This document shows, piece by piece, positions 49,131 through 58,230 of a DNA stretch of 64,000 bases. Source of the stretch: JAJPKK01 sp963800215 (lineage in GTDB: Bacteria > Pseudomonadota > Alphaproteobacteria > Rhizobiales > Xanthobacteraceae); contig CAWCZY010000013.1 in assembly GCA_963800215.1 (NCBI GenBank), forward strand, positions 1 through 64,000. Reading direction: 5' to 3'. The notes beneath the pieces are model-generated. The model was given only the letters and a program-made list of their open reading frames with translations, made no database searches and was not told the DNA's origin. A program made the translations under genes and the position numbers. Numbering within the stretch: the first letter of the stretch is position 1; every line of letters begins with the position of its first letter.

Positions 49131-49445
49131 TTCAGGCGCCGGAGGGCACGCCGTTCTGCTTGAACGTCTTCGGCGTTTGTGCCGGGTTGCTCTCTTCAAA
49201 CAGCTCACAATGGTCAGGACTATCGCAGCACCGGCCATCCAGCCGCATCGTCACCACGCGCTATTTCCACATCGACAATTTCGGCTAGGTCTGTGTCGTC
49301 ACCAACGAGACCGACAGCCTGTCGGAGCGCGACGGTTACGACGCCTGGGGCAAGCGCCGCTTCCCCACCGGCGCCGATGACTTCACCGGCAGCATCACCA
49401 GCCAGACCATCCGCGGCTTCACCGGCCAAGAGGAGCTCGCCGCAC
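49131..49445 (+). pseudogene. Terminal decayed RHS core fragment
   Basis: LQAPEGTPFCLNVFGVCAGL, then IVTTRYFHIDNFG, an in-frame stop, and SLSERDGYDAWGKRRFPTGA with SITSQTIRGFTGQEELA before homology ends near 49445. The wording is of the unit A type (FPTGADD, SITSQTIRG) but many codons have changed. No toxin or immunity gene follows; the next element is a tRNA gene. Confidence 0.75.
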
Positions 49446-49601
49446 CGTGCAGACTTCAGGACATTCATCGGATTCGATGAACTTCGAATTCGTCTCTGTG
49501 CAAAGGCCGCCCTGCGAGCGAAGCGGAAAAGCCCCGTAATATCGGCGAAAAGCGCCCCAGCGGAAAACAAAAAAGCGTAGCGATATGAAGCCATTAATTC
49601 G

Positions 49602-49692
49602 TGGCGGAGGGAGTGGGATTCGAACCCACGATACGGTTTCCCGTATACACGCTTTCCAAGCGAGCGCCTTCAGCCACTCGGCCATCCCTCCG
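49602..49692 (-). tRNA. tRNA-Ser (anticodon GGA)
   Basis: On the minus strand: acceptor GGAGGGA pairing TCCCTCC, D arm GCCGAGTGGCTGAAGGC, anticodon stem-loop CGCT TGGAAA GCG-type with anticodon GGA, long variable arm TATACGG GAAA CCGTATC, T loop TTCGAAT and encoded CCA. All expected class II tRNA features are present. It sits 157 bases beyond the last RHS fragment. Confidence 0.96.
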
Positions 49693-49898
49693 CGACGCCG
49701 CGCGGGGCAGCGTGTCCGCCTGATTCCCGCGGCGCGCGCACTATAGTCGCCGCGCGCTGACTGGCAAGGCATTGTCACGCAACCCGATTTTGCATTGGAT
49801 CGCAAGGGATTGGACCGCGCGGAGGCGGCCCGTGTCCGGCCGCAAGGCGCCTCCTGCGCTCTTGCAAAGCGCCGGCCCAATCCACATTGTCTGGACCC

Positions 49899-50780
49899 AT
49901 GGCCGACGATACCGACTACCTCCTGCGCCCTGATCCGCACGACCCGCGCCTGACCGAGCGGGTGCGCGGCATCGACCAGACCGGCGCGGCGATCGAGACC
50001 GCGGTCACGGTGGAGCGGGCGCTGACGATCTTCCTCAATTCCCAGGAGATCGTCACCGCCATGACCATCAACGACTATCCCGAATATCTCGCGCTCGGCT
50101 ATCTGCTCAACCAGAACATGCTCCAGCCTTCCGACACCGTCACAGCGGTCGATTTCGACGAGGAATTGTCGGTCGTGGTGGTGCGCACCGCGCGCGCCAC
50201 CGACTACGAGCACAAGCTCAAGAAGAAGGTGCAGACCTCCGGCTGCGCCCAGGGCACCGCGTTCGGCGACCTCATGGAGGTGATCGAATCCGCCGCGCTT
50301 CCCGCGGCGACGCTGCGCACGTCGTGGCTCTACCGTCTCGCGGGCCGGATCAACACCACGCCGTCGCTTTATCTCGAGGCGGGCGCGATCCATGGCTGCG
50401 TGCTGGCGCAGGAGGACCGGCCGCTGGTCTACATGGAAGACGTCGGCCGCCACAACGCGGTGGACAAGACGGCGGGCTGGATGTTCCGCCACGGCGTCAC
50501 CGCCGGCGACAAGATATTCTACACCACCGGGAGGCTCACCTCGGAGATGGTGATCAAGACCGTGCGCATGGGCATCCCGATCCTGGTCTCGCGTTCCGGC
50601 TTCACCGCCTGGGGCGTCGAGCTCGCACGCAAGGCGAACCTGACCCTGATCGGCCGCGCCCGCGGCAAGCGCTTCGTCGCCTTGGCCGGCGAGGACCGCA
50701 TCGTGTTCGACCAGGACCTCGCCTATGTGGAGGAGGAGAGCGCCAAGCACCGCCGCAAGGCGGCCGTGCACGACGATTAG
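49899..50780 (+). CDS. fdhD: FdhD sulfurtransferase for formate dehydrogenase
   Basis: 293 residues. FdhD carries sulfur from IscS to the molybdenum cofactor for insertion into formate dehydrogenase. Seen: VERALTIFLNSQEIVTAMTI, PEYLALGYLLNQNML, the Cys in QTSGCAQGTAFG (one Cys at the site where E. coli has CxxC), and VYMEDVGRHNAVDKTAGWMF followed by TTGRLTSEMVIKTVRMGIP, the FdhD signature. ATG 49899 (MADDTDYLL) is preferred over TTG 49887. mobA follows 10 bases downstream, forming a Mo-cofactor operon. No formate dehydrogenase gene is in the window. Confidence 0.93.
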   Translation: MADDTDYLLRPDPHDPRLTERVRGIDQTGAAIETAVTVERALTIFLNSQEIVTAMTINDYPEYLALGYLLNQNMLQPSDTVTAVDFDEELSVVVVRTARATDYEHKLKKKVQTSGCAQGTAFGDLMEVIESAALPAATLRTSWLYRLAGRINTTPSLYLEAGAIHGCVLAQEDRPLVYMEDVGRHNAVDKTAGWMFRHGVTAGDKIFYTTGRLTSEMVIKTVRMGIPILVSRSGFTAWGVELARKANLTLIGRARGKRFVALAGEDRIVFDQDLAYVEEESAKHRRKAAVHDD

Positions 50781-50790
50781 ATCGCCTCTC

Positions 50791-51543
50791 ATGCCCGCCA
50801 TTCCGACCCATGCCCCGACCCATCCCCCGACCCTCGGCCTCGTCCTCGCCGGCGGCCTTGCGCGCCGCATGGGCGGCGGCGACAAGGCGCTGATCACCAT
50901 CGGGGGCACCGCCATCCTCGACCGGGTGATCGCGCGGCTGCGGCCGGCCACCACCGCCATCATCCTCAATGCCAACGGCGATCCCGCCCGGTTCGCGCGC
51001 CAGCGCCTGCCGGTCGTCGCCGACGGCGTGCCGGATTTCGCCGGTCCGCTTGCCGGCATCCTCGCCGGGCTCGATTGGGCGGCGGCGCATGCGCCGGGGC
51101 TCGAATGGATCGCGAGCGCGCCGGGCGATTGCCCGTTCCTGCCCCACGACCTCGTCCCCCGCCTGCACCAGGCGCGCGAAGCGGCCGGCACGCCGCTCGC
51201 CTGCGCGCGCTCCGGCGACTGGCGCCATCCGGTGGTCGGCCTGTGGCCAGTGTCGCTGCGCGCCGATCTGCGCCGCGCGCTGGTCGAGGAGGGTCTGCAC
51301 AAGATCGAGGTGTGGACGGCGCGGCACGGCATCGCCATCGCCGAATGGCCGACGGCGCCGCTCGATCCGTTCTTCAACGTCAATACGCCGCAAGACGCCG
51401 CGGCGGCGGAGCAACTCGCCCAGCCTCGAGCCGGCGTGAGCAATCTTCTCCCTCCCCGTTTTCGGGGAGGGCCGGGGTGGGGTTTTTCTCCAAGCACTGC
51501 CTCTGTGGCTCAAGGCGAGCGAGATACAGCCCGCGGCCGGTGA
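50791..51543 (+). CDS. mobA: Molybdenum cofactor guanylyltransferase MobA
   Basis: Transfers GMP to molybdopterin to form the bis-MGD cofactor. LVLAGGLARRMGGGDKALI is the nucleotidyltransferase signature, and APGDCPFLP holds the Mg-binding Asp; GDWRHPVVGLWP and FFNVNTPQD follow as in MobA. From about residue 210 the frame runs into an intergenic palindromic repeat (51447-51487), giving an unusual tail (VSNLLPPRFRGGPGWGF onward); the repeat has probably replaced the original stop. Start ATG 50791. Confidence 0.9.
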   Translation: MPAIPTHAPTHPPTLGLVLAGGLARRMGGGDKALITIGGTAILDRVIARLRPATTAIILNANGDPARFARQRLPVVADGVPDFAGPLAGILAGLDWAAAHAPGLEWIASAPGDCPFLPHDLVPRLHQAREAAGTPLACARSGDWRHPVVGLWPVSLRADLRRALVEEGLHKIEVWTARHGIAIAEWPTAPLDPFFNVNTPQDAAAAEQLAQPRAGVSNLLPPRFRGGPGWGFSPSTASVAQGERDTARGR

Positions 51544-51601
51544 CGCGATCGCATCGAAGAAAGTAAGACCCCACCCTGCCCTCCCCGAAGTCGGGGAGGG
51601 A
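51447..51601. repeat. Pair of REP-like palindromes in inverted orientation (mobA/moeA)
   Basis: CCCTCCCCGTTTTCGGGGAG at 51450 with trailing GGCCGGGGTGGGGTTTTT, and its inverted partner (ACCCCACCCTGCCCTCCCCG onward) at 51566-51601. Similar elements recur at 58078-58193 and 63052-63180. They could also act as transcription terminators between the convergent mobA and moeA. Confidence 0.75.
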
Positions 51602-51611
51602 AACGCCGCCG

Positions 51612-52883
51612 CTACCCCGTCAGCGCCGCGTAGGAGAGGAAGTTCACCATCACCCCCGGCGCGATTTCGGTCACGTCCTCGCCGAGTTCGACGAGGCCGT
51701 CGGTCTCGGTGAGCGAAGTGATCACGCCGGCGCCGTCGCGGGGAAATTTCACCGCCTCGACCACGCCGTCGGCGGCGGCGCGCAGGGTGACGCGGACATA
51801 TTCGCGGCGGCCGCGGCGCTTGCGATAGGCGAAGGTCGCGCGCACCGGCAGCGCCAGGGGCGCCCGCGGCGCGGCGCCGGCGAGCCGCAGCAGCAGCGGC
51901 CACACCACCCGCACGAAGGTGACATAGACCGCGGCCGGATTGCCGGGCAGGCCGGCGAAGGCGGCGGCGCCGCCATGCTTGCCGGGCACCACGCCCATGG
52001 CCACCGGCCGGCCCGGCTTGATGGCGACCCGCCAGAACACCAGCCGGCCGATCGCCTGGACGGCGGCGCGCACGTGGTCGGCATCGCCGGTCGACACGCC
52101 GCCCGAGGTGATGACGAGGTCATGATCGACCGCCGCGGCGGCGATGGCGTCCTGCAGCGTCAGCCGCTCGTCGGGCAGGATGCCGAGATCGGTCACCTCG
52201 GCGCCGAACTTCTCCAGCAGGGCGCGCAGCAGATGCCGGTTGGCGTCGAAGATCGCAGCGGCCGGGCGCACGGTGCCGGGCTCGACCACCTCGTCGCCGG
52301 TGGAGAACACCGCCACCTTCAATTTCCGCCGCACGGCCAGCGCGGTCAGGCCCTCCGCGGCGGCGAGCGCGAGGTCCTGGGCGGTGAGCCGCCGTCCCGC
52401 CGGCAGCATCACGGCGCCGGCACGGACATCCTCCCCGGCGCAGCGGCTGTTGGCGCCGCGCTCCAGCCCCGGCGGCACCACCACCGCGTCGGCCTCGATC
52501 CGGCAGTCCTCCTGCATGAACACGGTGTCGGCGCCCGGCGGCATCGGCGCGCCGGTGAAGATGCGGATCGCCTGGCCGGTCCGCAGCGCGTGAGCGGCCT
52601 CATGACCGGCCAGCGCGCGGTCGATAATGACGAGCCTGGTGTCGCCGCCGGGGGCGAGATCGGCGTGGCGCACGGCAAAGCCGTCCACGGCGGAATTGTC
52701 GAATGGCGGCAGGTTTTCCGCGGCGATCACGTCCGCCGCGACCACCCGCCCCAGCGCCGCGGCAAGGCCGACCTCCTCGATTTCGGCGACCGGCGCGACG
52801 CGTTCGGCGATCAGCCGCTCCATCTCCGCGATGGGAAGCAGCGGGCCGGAAAAGGCGAAACAGTCGTCGGTCAGCTGGGCCAT
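51612..52883 (-). CDS. moeA: Molybdopterin molybdenumtransferase MoeA
   Basis: 423 residues, full length. Inserts molybdate into adenylylated molybdopterin. Seen: NLPPFDNSAVDGFAVRHADL, the GAPMPPGADTVFMQED motif, AVFSTGDEVVEPG, LVITSGGVSTGDADHVRAAV and FAGLPGNPAAVYVTF. The frame is clean. Its ATG overlaps the mobB stop (ATGA), so mobB-moeA is a coupled pair, convergent with fdhD-mobA. Confidence 0.95.
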   Translation of the reverse strand: MAQLTDDCFAFSGPLLPIAEMERLIAERVAPVAEIEEVGLAAALGRVVAADVIAAENLPPFDNSAVDGFAVRHADLAPGGDTRLVIIDRALAGHEAAHALRTGQAIRIFTGAPMPPGADTVFMQEDCRIEADAVVVPPGLERGANSRCAGEDVRAGAVMLPAGRRLTAQDLALAAAEGLTALAVRRKLKVAVFSTGDEVVEPGTVRPAAAIFDANRHLLRALLEKFGAEVTDLGILPDERLTLQDAIAAAAVDHDLVITSGGVSTGDADHVRAAVQAIGRLVFWRVAIKPGRPVAMGVVPGKHGGAAAFAGLPGNPAAVYVTFVRVVWPLLLRLAGAAPRAPLALPVRATFAYRKRRGRREYVRVTLRAAADGVVEAVKFPRDGAGVITSLTETDGLVELGEDVTEIAPGVMVNFLSYAALTG

Positions 52884-53422
52884 CAGCCGCCGGCGCTCTC
52901 GGCGCGCGCCCGGGCGAGCACCGCGTCGAGGCTTTCCGCCGTTGCGAGGATGAGGTCGACCACGCCCTCGATGTCGTCGATGCCGACCACCGGCCGGCCG
53001 GCGTGGGGAAACGGGATGTCGGATACGATACCGGCCACGTCGGGATTCTCCGGATGAAAAGGCGGCTTGCCGACCTCGCTCCGGAACACCTCGATGCGGG
53101 CATGCCGCGCCGACTTGAAGCCTTCGATGAGCACGAGATCGACCGGCGACATCTTGGTCAACAACTCGTAGATGGTGGGTTCGGCCTCGCCGCGCAACTC
53201 ATGCATCAGCGCCCAGCGCCGGCCGGACGCGACCATGACTTCGGTCGCTCCCGCCATACGGTGGGTATGGGAATCCTTGCCCGGCGTATCCACGTCGAAG
53301 CCGTGATGGGCATGCTTGACGGTGGAGACGGTGAGGCCGCGGGCGACCAGGCGGGGGACGATTTTGGCGAGCAGGGTGGTCTTTCCGGACCCGCTCCAGC
53401 CGGCCAATCCAATGATGCGCAT
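52883..53422 (-). CDS. mobB: Molybdopterin-guanine dinucleotide biosynthesis adaptor MobB
   Basis: 179 residues. P-loop GLAGWSGSGKTTLLAKIVP, then VSTVKHAHHGFDVDTPGKDS and VDLVLIEGFKS, all characteristic of MobB, the GTP-binding partner of MobA. The frame is clean and the length normal. The upstream 290 bases (53423-53713) contain no gene I can support. Confidence 0.93.
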   Translation of the reverse strand: MRIIGLAGWSGSGKTTLLAKIVPRLVARGLTVSTVKHAHHGFDVDTPGKDSHTHRMAGATEVMVASGRRWALMHELRGEAEPTIYELLTKMSPVDLVLIEGFKSARHARIEVFRSEVGKPPFHPENPDVAGIVSDIPFPHAGRPVVGIDDIEGVVDLILATAESLDAVLARARAESAGG

Positions 53423-53713
53423 GAGCCACTATACCCCGAAGGCCCGCCAATAGGTGTCCGCCAAATGGGGCCTTCGCCTGCGCAAGGGTGGAGGCAGGCT
53501 CAAGCCGCTGGCTGACATGAAACCGGAGGAAGTGGCCGTGCTGCAGGCCAAGGACGCCGGCAGTGCCGCGGGCGGCGGCGATTGCGGCTCGGCAAAGGCC
53601 GGGCTCGACGCCGGCTCCCTGGTGCTTCGTCGGCATTCCCATCGCGCATCTGGATCACGCTCGAGAGCGCCGTCATCATCTTCCAATAAGATCCGGCGAT
53701 CTTTCGTAACGCC

Positions 53714-54517
53714 TTACCGCCCCGGCGGCGCCACCGCCGTTGTGGCGAAACCGGTGCTGTCGAAGGCCCGGCGCACCGTGCCGTCGGTCTTGGCTTCCTC
53801 CACGAAGCGCGCCGCCCACTCGCGGGCGGCGGCGCGGTTCTTCGGCACGGCGACGACCACCCCGGTCGACTGCACCGCGCCGTCGAGCAGGCGGCTGCCG
53901 GGCAAGTTTTTCGCCAGGTCGACCAGCGCGTCGCGCCCCATCGCCAGCGCATCGAGCTTGCCCTGGCTCATGAGTTCCGCGGCCGCTTCCGGCTTGGCGA
54001 ATGCCGTGAGCGAAGCGTTCTTGAGCGCCTTGGCCACGGTGCGCGAGGTGGCGGTGCCGTCGATGACGCCGACGCGGATCCCGGCCCGGTCGACCTCCGC
54101 CATGTCGCGGATGTCGGAGCCGGCGCGCACGAGGTAGCCGCTCTCATACACCACATAGGACGGGCCCTGGTCGACATACTTCTCGCGCTCGGCATCGGCG
54201 GGCATGAAGGTGATATCCCACGCGTCCTTCGCCGCCGCCGCGGCGATCCCGCCGGAGTTCTGGTACTCGACGAGCTTGAGCGGCACGTGCAGCTTTTCCG
54301 CCGCGGCCTTGGCCAGCTCCACCGTGACCCCGCGCGCCTGGCCGGAGCTCGGATCGCGCGTCGCCCAGAAGGTCGAGGCCGCCGGGCCGACCGCGACCGC
54401 GACCCGTAGCGCACCGGTTGGCGCGATGTCGCGCGCAGTATCATCGAGCGCGAAGACCGTGCCGGTGAGGCCGATGAACAAGGCAAAACCGGCGGCAATT
54501 TTTGTGGGTGACATCAT
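53714..54517 (-). CDS. Periplasmic solute-binding protein, family 3
   Basis: About 267 residues with a signal peptide (MSPTKIAAGFALFIGLTGTV, cleaved near VFA). The SBP_bac_3 pattern is visible: LRVAVAVGPAAST, GVTVELAKAAAEKLHVPLKL, WDITFMPADAEREKYVDQGP and a second lobe RVGVIDGTATSRTVAKALKN. Such proteins bind polar amino acids or related small molecules; no permease gene is present. ATG 54517 is preceded by TGGAGG; an ATG at 54538 is less likely. It follows the GMC oxidoreductase with 23 bases between, so it may be co-transcribed and sense the substrate of that enzyme. Confidence 0.83.
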   Translation of the reverse strand: MMSPTKIAAGFALFIGLTGTVFALDDTARDIAPTGALRVAVAVGPAASTFWATRDPSSGQARGVTVELAKAAAEKLHVPLKLVEYQNSGGIAAAAAKDAWDITFMPADAEREKYVDQGPSYVVYESGYLVRAGSDIRDMAEVDRAGIRVGVIDGTATSRTVAKALKNASLTAFAKPEAAAELMSQGKLDALAMGRDALVDLAKNLPGSRLLDGAVQSTGVVVAVPKNRAAAREWAARFVEEAKTDGTVRRAFDSTGFATTAVAPPGR

Positions 54518-54540
54518 CCGACCTCCATTTGTTTCCATTG

Positions 54541-56178
54541 CTACACCTTAGCGTCCGAAAGGATCAGCGCGGCGCCTTTCTCGGCGATCATCATGGTCGG
54601 GGCGTTGGTGTTGCCGGAGGTGATGGCCGGCATGACCGAGGCATCGATCACCCGCAAGCGGTCGAGGCCGATCACCCGCAAGGTCGCGTCGACCACCGCC
54701 CTGGGATCGGTGTCGCGTCCCATCTTCGCAGTGCCTACGGGATGGAAGATGGTGGTGCCGACATCGCCCGCCGCCTTCACCAGCGCAGCCTCGTCATCGC
54801 TGACCGCCATGCCGGGCAGATGTTCAAGCGGATGGAACGGTGCCAGCGCCGGCTGCGCCACGATGCGCCGCACGGCGCGGATGGAGTCGGCGGCGACGCG
54901 GCGGTCTTCGTCGGTTGCAAGGTAATTCGGCTTGATCGCCGGCGGCGTGGCCGGGTCGACCGAGCGCAGCCGTAGATGGCCGCGGCTGGTGGGCTGGACG
55001 TTGGTGACGCTCGCAGTGAAGGCGGGGAACGTGTGCAGCGGCTCGCCGAAACGGTCGAGCGACAAGGGCTGCACATGGAACTGGATGTTGGCGCGTTCGC
55101 GCCCGGGATCGGAGCGCGTGAACAGGCCGAGCTGCGACGGCGCCATGGTCAGGGGACCGCGGCGCAGGAAGGCGTATTGCAGCGCCATGCCGAGGCGGCC
55201 GGCGGCGGAATGATAGGTTTCATTGAGCGTGCGGGCGCCGGTGACCCTGTAGATCGCGCGCAGCTGCAGGTGATCGTGCAGGTTCTCGCCGACGCCGGCG
55301 CGGTCGAGCACGACGGGGATTCCGTGGTCGCGCAACGCCGCCGCCGGCCCGACGCCGGACAACAGCAGGAGATGCGGCGAGCCGATCGCGCCCGCCGCGA
55401 GGATGATCTCGCCGCGGCAGCGCGCGCGCCGTGCGCGGCCGTCTTCCTTGCCCCCTTGGCGCCATCGCACCGCCACGGCGCGCCGCCCCTCGAAGGCGAG
55501 GCCGGTGACCAGGCAGCCGGTTTCCAGCCGCAGATTGGCGCGGGGCAGCACCGGCTTGAGGAAGCCACGCGCCGCCGACCACCTCCGTCCGCGTTTCTGG
55601 TTGACGTGGAAATAGCACGAGCCCTCGTTGTCGCCGGTGTTGAAGTCGGGGATCGGCTTGATGCCGGCCTGGGCGGCGGCGGCGCGAAACGCTTCGAGCA
55701 GCGCCCAGCGCACCCGCGGCGGCTCGACCCGCCATTCCCCGCCGACGCCGTGGCTCGCGCTGGCGCCGAGGAAGTGATCCTCATGGCGCTTGAAATAGGG
55801 CAGCACATCGTCCCAGCCCCAACCGGCCAGGCCGAGCTGGCGCCAATGATCGTAGTCGGCGGCCTGGCCGCGCATGTAGATCATGGCGTTGATCGAGGAC
55901 GAGCCGCCGATCACCTTGCCGCGGGGATAGTTCAAGCTGCGGCCGTTGAGCCCTTCCTCCGGCTCGGTCTTGAACATCCAGTCCGAGCGCGGATTGCCGA
56001 TAGCGAAGAGATAGCCGACCGGGATGTGATACCAGATCCAATTGTCGCGGCCGCCGGCTTCCAGCAGCAGCACGCGCGTATTGGGTGATGCCGAGAGCCG
56101 GTTCGCCAGTACGCAGCCGGCCGAGCCGGCGCCGACGATGACGTAGTCGTAATCGCCTTCGATGGTTTCGTCGTCCAT
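54541..56178 (-). CDS. GMC-family FAD oxidoreductase (choline dehydrogenase-like)
   Basis: 545 residues, complete. FAD-binding DYVIVGAGSAGCVLANRL with VLLLEAGG; GMC signature GKVIGGSSSINAMIYMRG, and the second signature GAIGSPHLLLLSGVGP. Active-site His region FHPVGTAKMGRDTDPRAVVD near the C-terminus, followed by ASVMPAITSGNTNAPTMMIA. GMC enzymes oxidise alcohols; the exact substrate is unknown. Uninterrupted frame. Confidence 0.92.
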   Translation of the reverse strand: MDDETIEGDYDYVIVGAGSAGCVLANRLSASPNTRVLLLEAGGRDNWIWYHIPVGYLFAIGNPRSDWMFKTEPEEGLNGRSLNYPRGKVIGGSSSINAMIYMRGQAADYDHWRQLGLAGWGWDDVLPYFKRHEDHFLGASASHGVGGEWRVEPPRVRWALLEAFRAAAAQAGIKPIPDFNTGDNEGSCYFHVNQKRGRRWSAARGFLKPVLPRANLRLETGCLVTGLAFEGRRAVAVRWRQGGKEDGRARRARCRGEIILAAGAIGSPHLLLLSGVGPAAALRDHGIPVVLDRAGVGENLHDHLQLRAIYRVTGARTLNETYHSAAGRLGMALQYAFLRRGPLTMAPSQLGLFTRSDPGRERANIQFHVQPLSLDRFGEPLHTFPAFTASVTNVQPTSRGHLRLRSVDPATPPAIKPNYLATDEDRRVAADSIRAVRRIVAQPALAPFHPLEHLPGMAVSDDEAALVKAAGDVGTTIFHPVGTAKMGRDTDPRAVVDATLRVIGLDRLRVIDASVMPAITSGNTNAPTMMIAEKGAALILSDAKV

Positions 56179-56215
56179 GGCGGCAATGTGCGCTGGCGCA
56201 AAGGTGGGCGCAACG

Positions 56216-58001
56216 TCATCCCCCCAGCATCCGCTTGAAGAAGCCGCCGATCCGGGCCACCGGCCGCTGCTGCGCCCGCTCGTCCGGGGCGTCGTCGGCG
56301 AGGTCGAGGCCGACGGTCGTCACCCTTCCCTTGGCGACGGCATCCGCCACCAGGTGGATGTTGCCGAGCTCTAGCCGATCGCCGACCTGTGCTTTGTGGT
56401 GGAGGTGGCTGGCGAACCAGTCGGTGAGCGTCGTGTCCTCGTCCTGCGGCGCGATAGTGAGGCCATAGATCTCGCCGAGCGTACCGAGGCTGACGTCGCC
56501 GGAAACGAAGAAGTCGCCGAGCAGGCGCAAGTCGGGGACAGTCGGCGGCGGCATGTCGACGAAGAAGCGATCGAGCGCCTGGGCCTTCTCCGGCGGAGCA
56601 AGAAAATAGGCGTAGTCGCCTTCCCGGATTCCTTCCGCCTCGGTGGCAGTGAGGACGTGCTGGTCGCGCACCACCAGCATCAATTTCGCCCATGACGGCG
56701 ACAGGCGCCGGCGCAGATAGGGATTGTTGGGCCCGACGGAATAGCCGACGAGTTCGTGCTCCAGCTGCCCGGGCAGGTCGAGCTCGACACGGCGCGGCGC
56801 CGGGTCGCTCCGGGGCAGCGCGATGTGCAGCTTGTGCGCCGCGACCGCGATGGTCCAGCCCTGCACCAGGAGCGACACCAGCACCACCACGAAGCCGATG
56901 TCGAAGAACACCAGCGCATTGGGCAGGCCGACCAGCAGCGGGATCGACGCCAGGAAAATGCCGACCGCGCCGCGCAATCCGACCCAGGAGACGAACGCCT
57001 TCTCCCGCCAGGAGAAGCGGAACGGCGTGAGGCACGCGAACACGGCGAGCGGCCGGGCAAAGAACATCAGCGTCGCCGCCACCGCCAGTGCCGGCAGCAC
57101 GTGCTCGTAAAGCCGCTCCGGCCAGGCGAGCAGGCCGAGCAGCACGAACATGACGATCTGCGCCAGCCAGGTGGCGGCGTCGAGGAACACGATCACCGCA
57201 TTGTGGGCGCGAGTTCGGCCGGTTGCCGACGAGCATCCCGGCGAGATAGACGGCGAGAAACCCCGACGCGTGGAAGACCTGGGCAAGGGCGAACACCACG
57301 AGGGCGCCGGTGGCGACCAGCGGCGCATGCAAGCCCTGCGGCAGATTGAGGCGGTTGAGCGCCAGCACGATCGCCCGGCCGCCGATGAAACCGATGACGG
57401 CGCCGCCGACCGCCTCGATCGCGAGCTCTTCGAGGATGGTGCCCCAGGACTGGCTGCCCTGCAGCCGCACGCCGACCAGGGCGATGGTGAGGAAAATCGC
57501 GAAGGGATCGTTGGTCGCTGATTCGATCTCGAGCGTCGCCCCGACGCGCGGGCGCAGCCGCAGCCCGCGGGAATGAATGAGCAGGAACACCGCTGCCGCG
57601 TCGGTCGAGGACACCACCGCGCCGACCAGGAGCGATTCCACCCAATCGAAGCCGAGCAGGTAATGCGCCGCCGGCGCGGTCAACGCCGCCGTGAGCAGGA
57701 CGCCGATGGTCGCGAGCACGAGGGACGGCGCGATGACGCTGCGGAAGGTCGCAAACCGCGTGCGCAAGCCGCCGTCGAACAGGATCAGCGCCAGCGCCAC
57801 CGAGCCGACCAGGTAGGTCGTGTTGACGTCATCGAACGCGATCCCGCCGGGACCGGCTTCGCCGGCGAGCATGCCGACCAGGAGGAACACCAGCAGCAGC
57901 GGCGCACCGAACCGCAAGGCGACGAGGCTCGACAGGATGCCGGCCAGCACCAGCAGTGCGCCGAACATGATGGTAAGGCTTACGGCATCGAGCGCTGCCA
58001 T
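56216..58001 (-). CDS. NhaP2-type potassium/proton antiporter (frameshifted)
   Basis: The N-terminal half (LTIMFGALLVLAGILSSLVA onward) has ~6 transmembrane helices and the conserved VVSSTDAAAVF and ESATNDPFAIFLTIALVG motifs of the CPA1 family. The frame slips near 57215, after LAGMLVGNRP; the next frame continues AHNAVIVFLDAATWLAQIVM through WVGLRGAVGIFLASIPLLVG and a cytoplasmic TrkA-C/CorC-like tail (RRRLSPSWAKLMLVVRDQHV, then GDRLELGNIHLVADAV). Corrected, the protein is ~595 residues, normal for NhaP2/CvrA. One base error would restore it. Confidence 0.88.
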
Positions 58002-58077
58002 CGGTCAATCCCAGGGCGCAGGTGCGCCAAGCAAGCCTGTAATCAGTACAGGATTCGCCATAAATTCCATCGCACCT

Positions 58078-58193
58078 TTCCCTCCCCGACTTTGGGGAGG
58101 GTGGCCGAGCGTAGCAAGGTCGGGTGGGGGTCGCGGGCACGGACGAGCAAAGGAAGAAGGAACCCCACCGTGCCCCCCGAAGACCGGGAGGGA
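58078..58193. repeat. Pair of REP-like palindromes in inverted orientation
   Basis: CCCTCCCCGACTTTGGGGAG at 58080 with GGTGGCCGAGCG and GGTCGGGTGGGGG, and an inverted relative at 58160-58193 (AACCCCACCGTGCCCCCCGA onward). Same family as 51447-51601. They lie between the antiporter start and the BKACE stop. Confidence 0.7.
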
Positions 58194-58230
58194 TTCAGAA
58201 GTCCCGCCGCACCGCCAGGGAGCGCCGTCG

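Larger units (their letters stand above)
35313..49445 (+). repeat. Dispersed direct repeats: RHS core copies A, B, C, E and fragments D, F
   Basis: Nearly identical DNA is shared by 35330-37468 (A), 38488-40131 (B), 41165-43933 (C) and 45262-47840 (E), with decayed pieces at 45064-45206 and 49131-49445. Two sequence types exist: A-type (EWVDYVSGGGAMLAMRVIYG, FPTGADDPTGS) and B/C-type (SWYDYLGTGGALLGMRVLSG, FPNGADDPTDS). Between the copies lie unique, AT-richer tip and immunity segments. Confidence 0.9.

Noticed and set aside
49419..51497. 692-codon minus-strand open frame over the tRNA, fdhD and mobA
   Set aside because: It crosses a real tRNA gene and two conserved plus-strand genes; no motif in its translation.
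51975..53057. 360-codon plus-strand open frame over moeA/mobB
   Set aside because: Antisense shadow of well-conserved moeA and mobB.
53454..54137. 227-codon plus-strand open frame between mobB and the binding protein
   Set aside because: Its second half is antisense to the solute-binding protein; the first ~90 codons have no motif and no ribosome-binding site.
54976..56088. 370-codon plus-strand open frame opposite the GMC oxidoreductase
   Set aside because: Antisense shadow; the GMC signatures lie on the minus strand.
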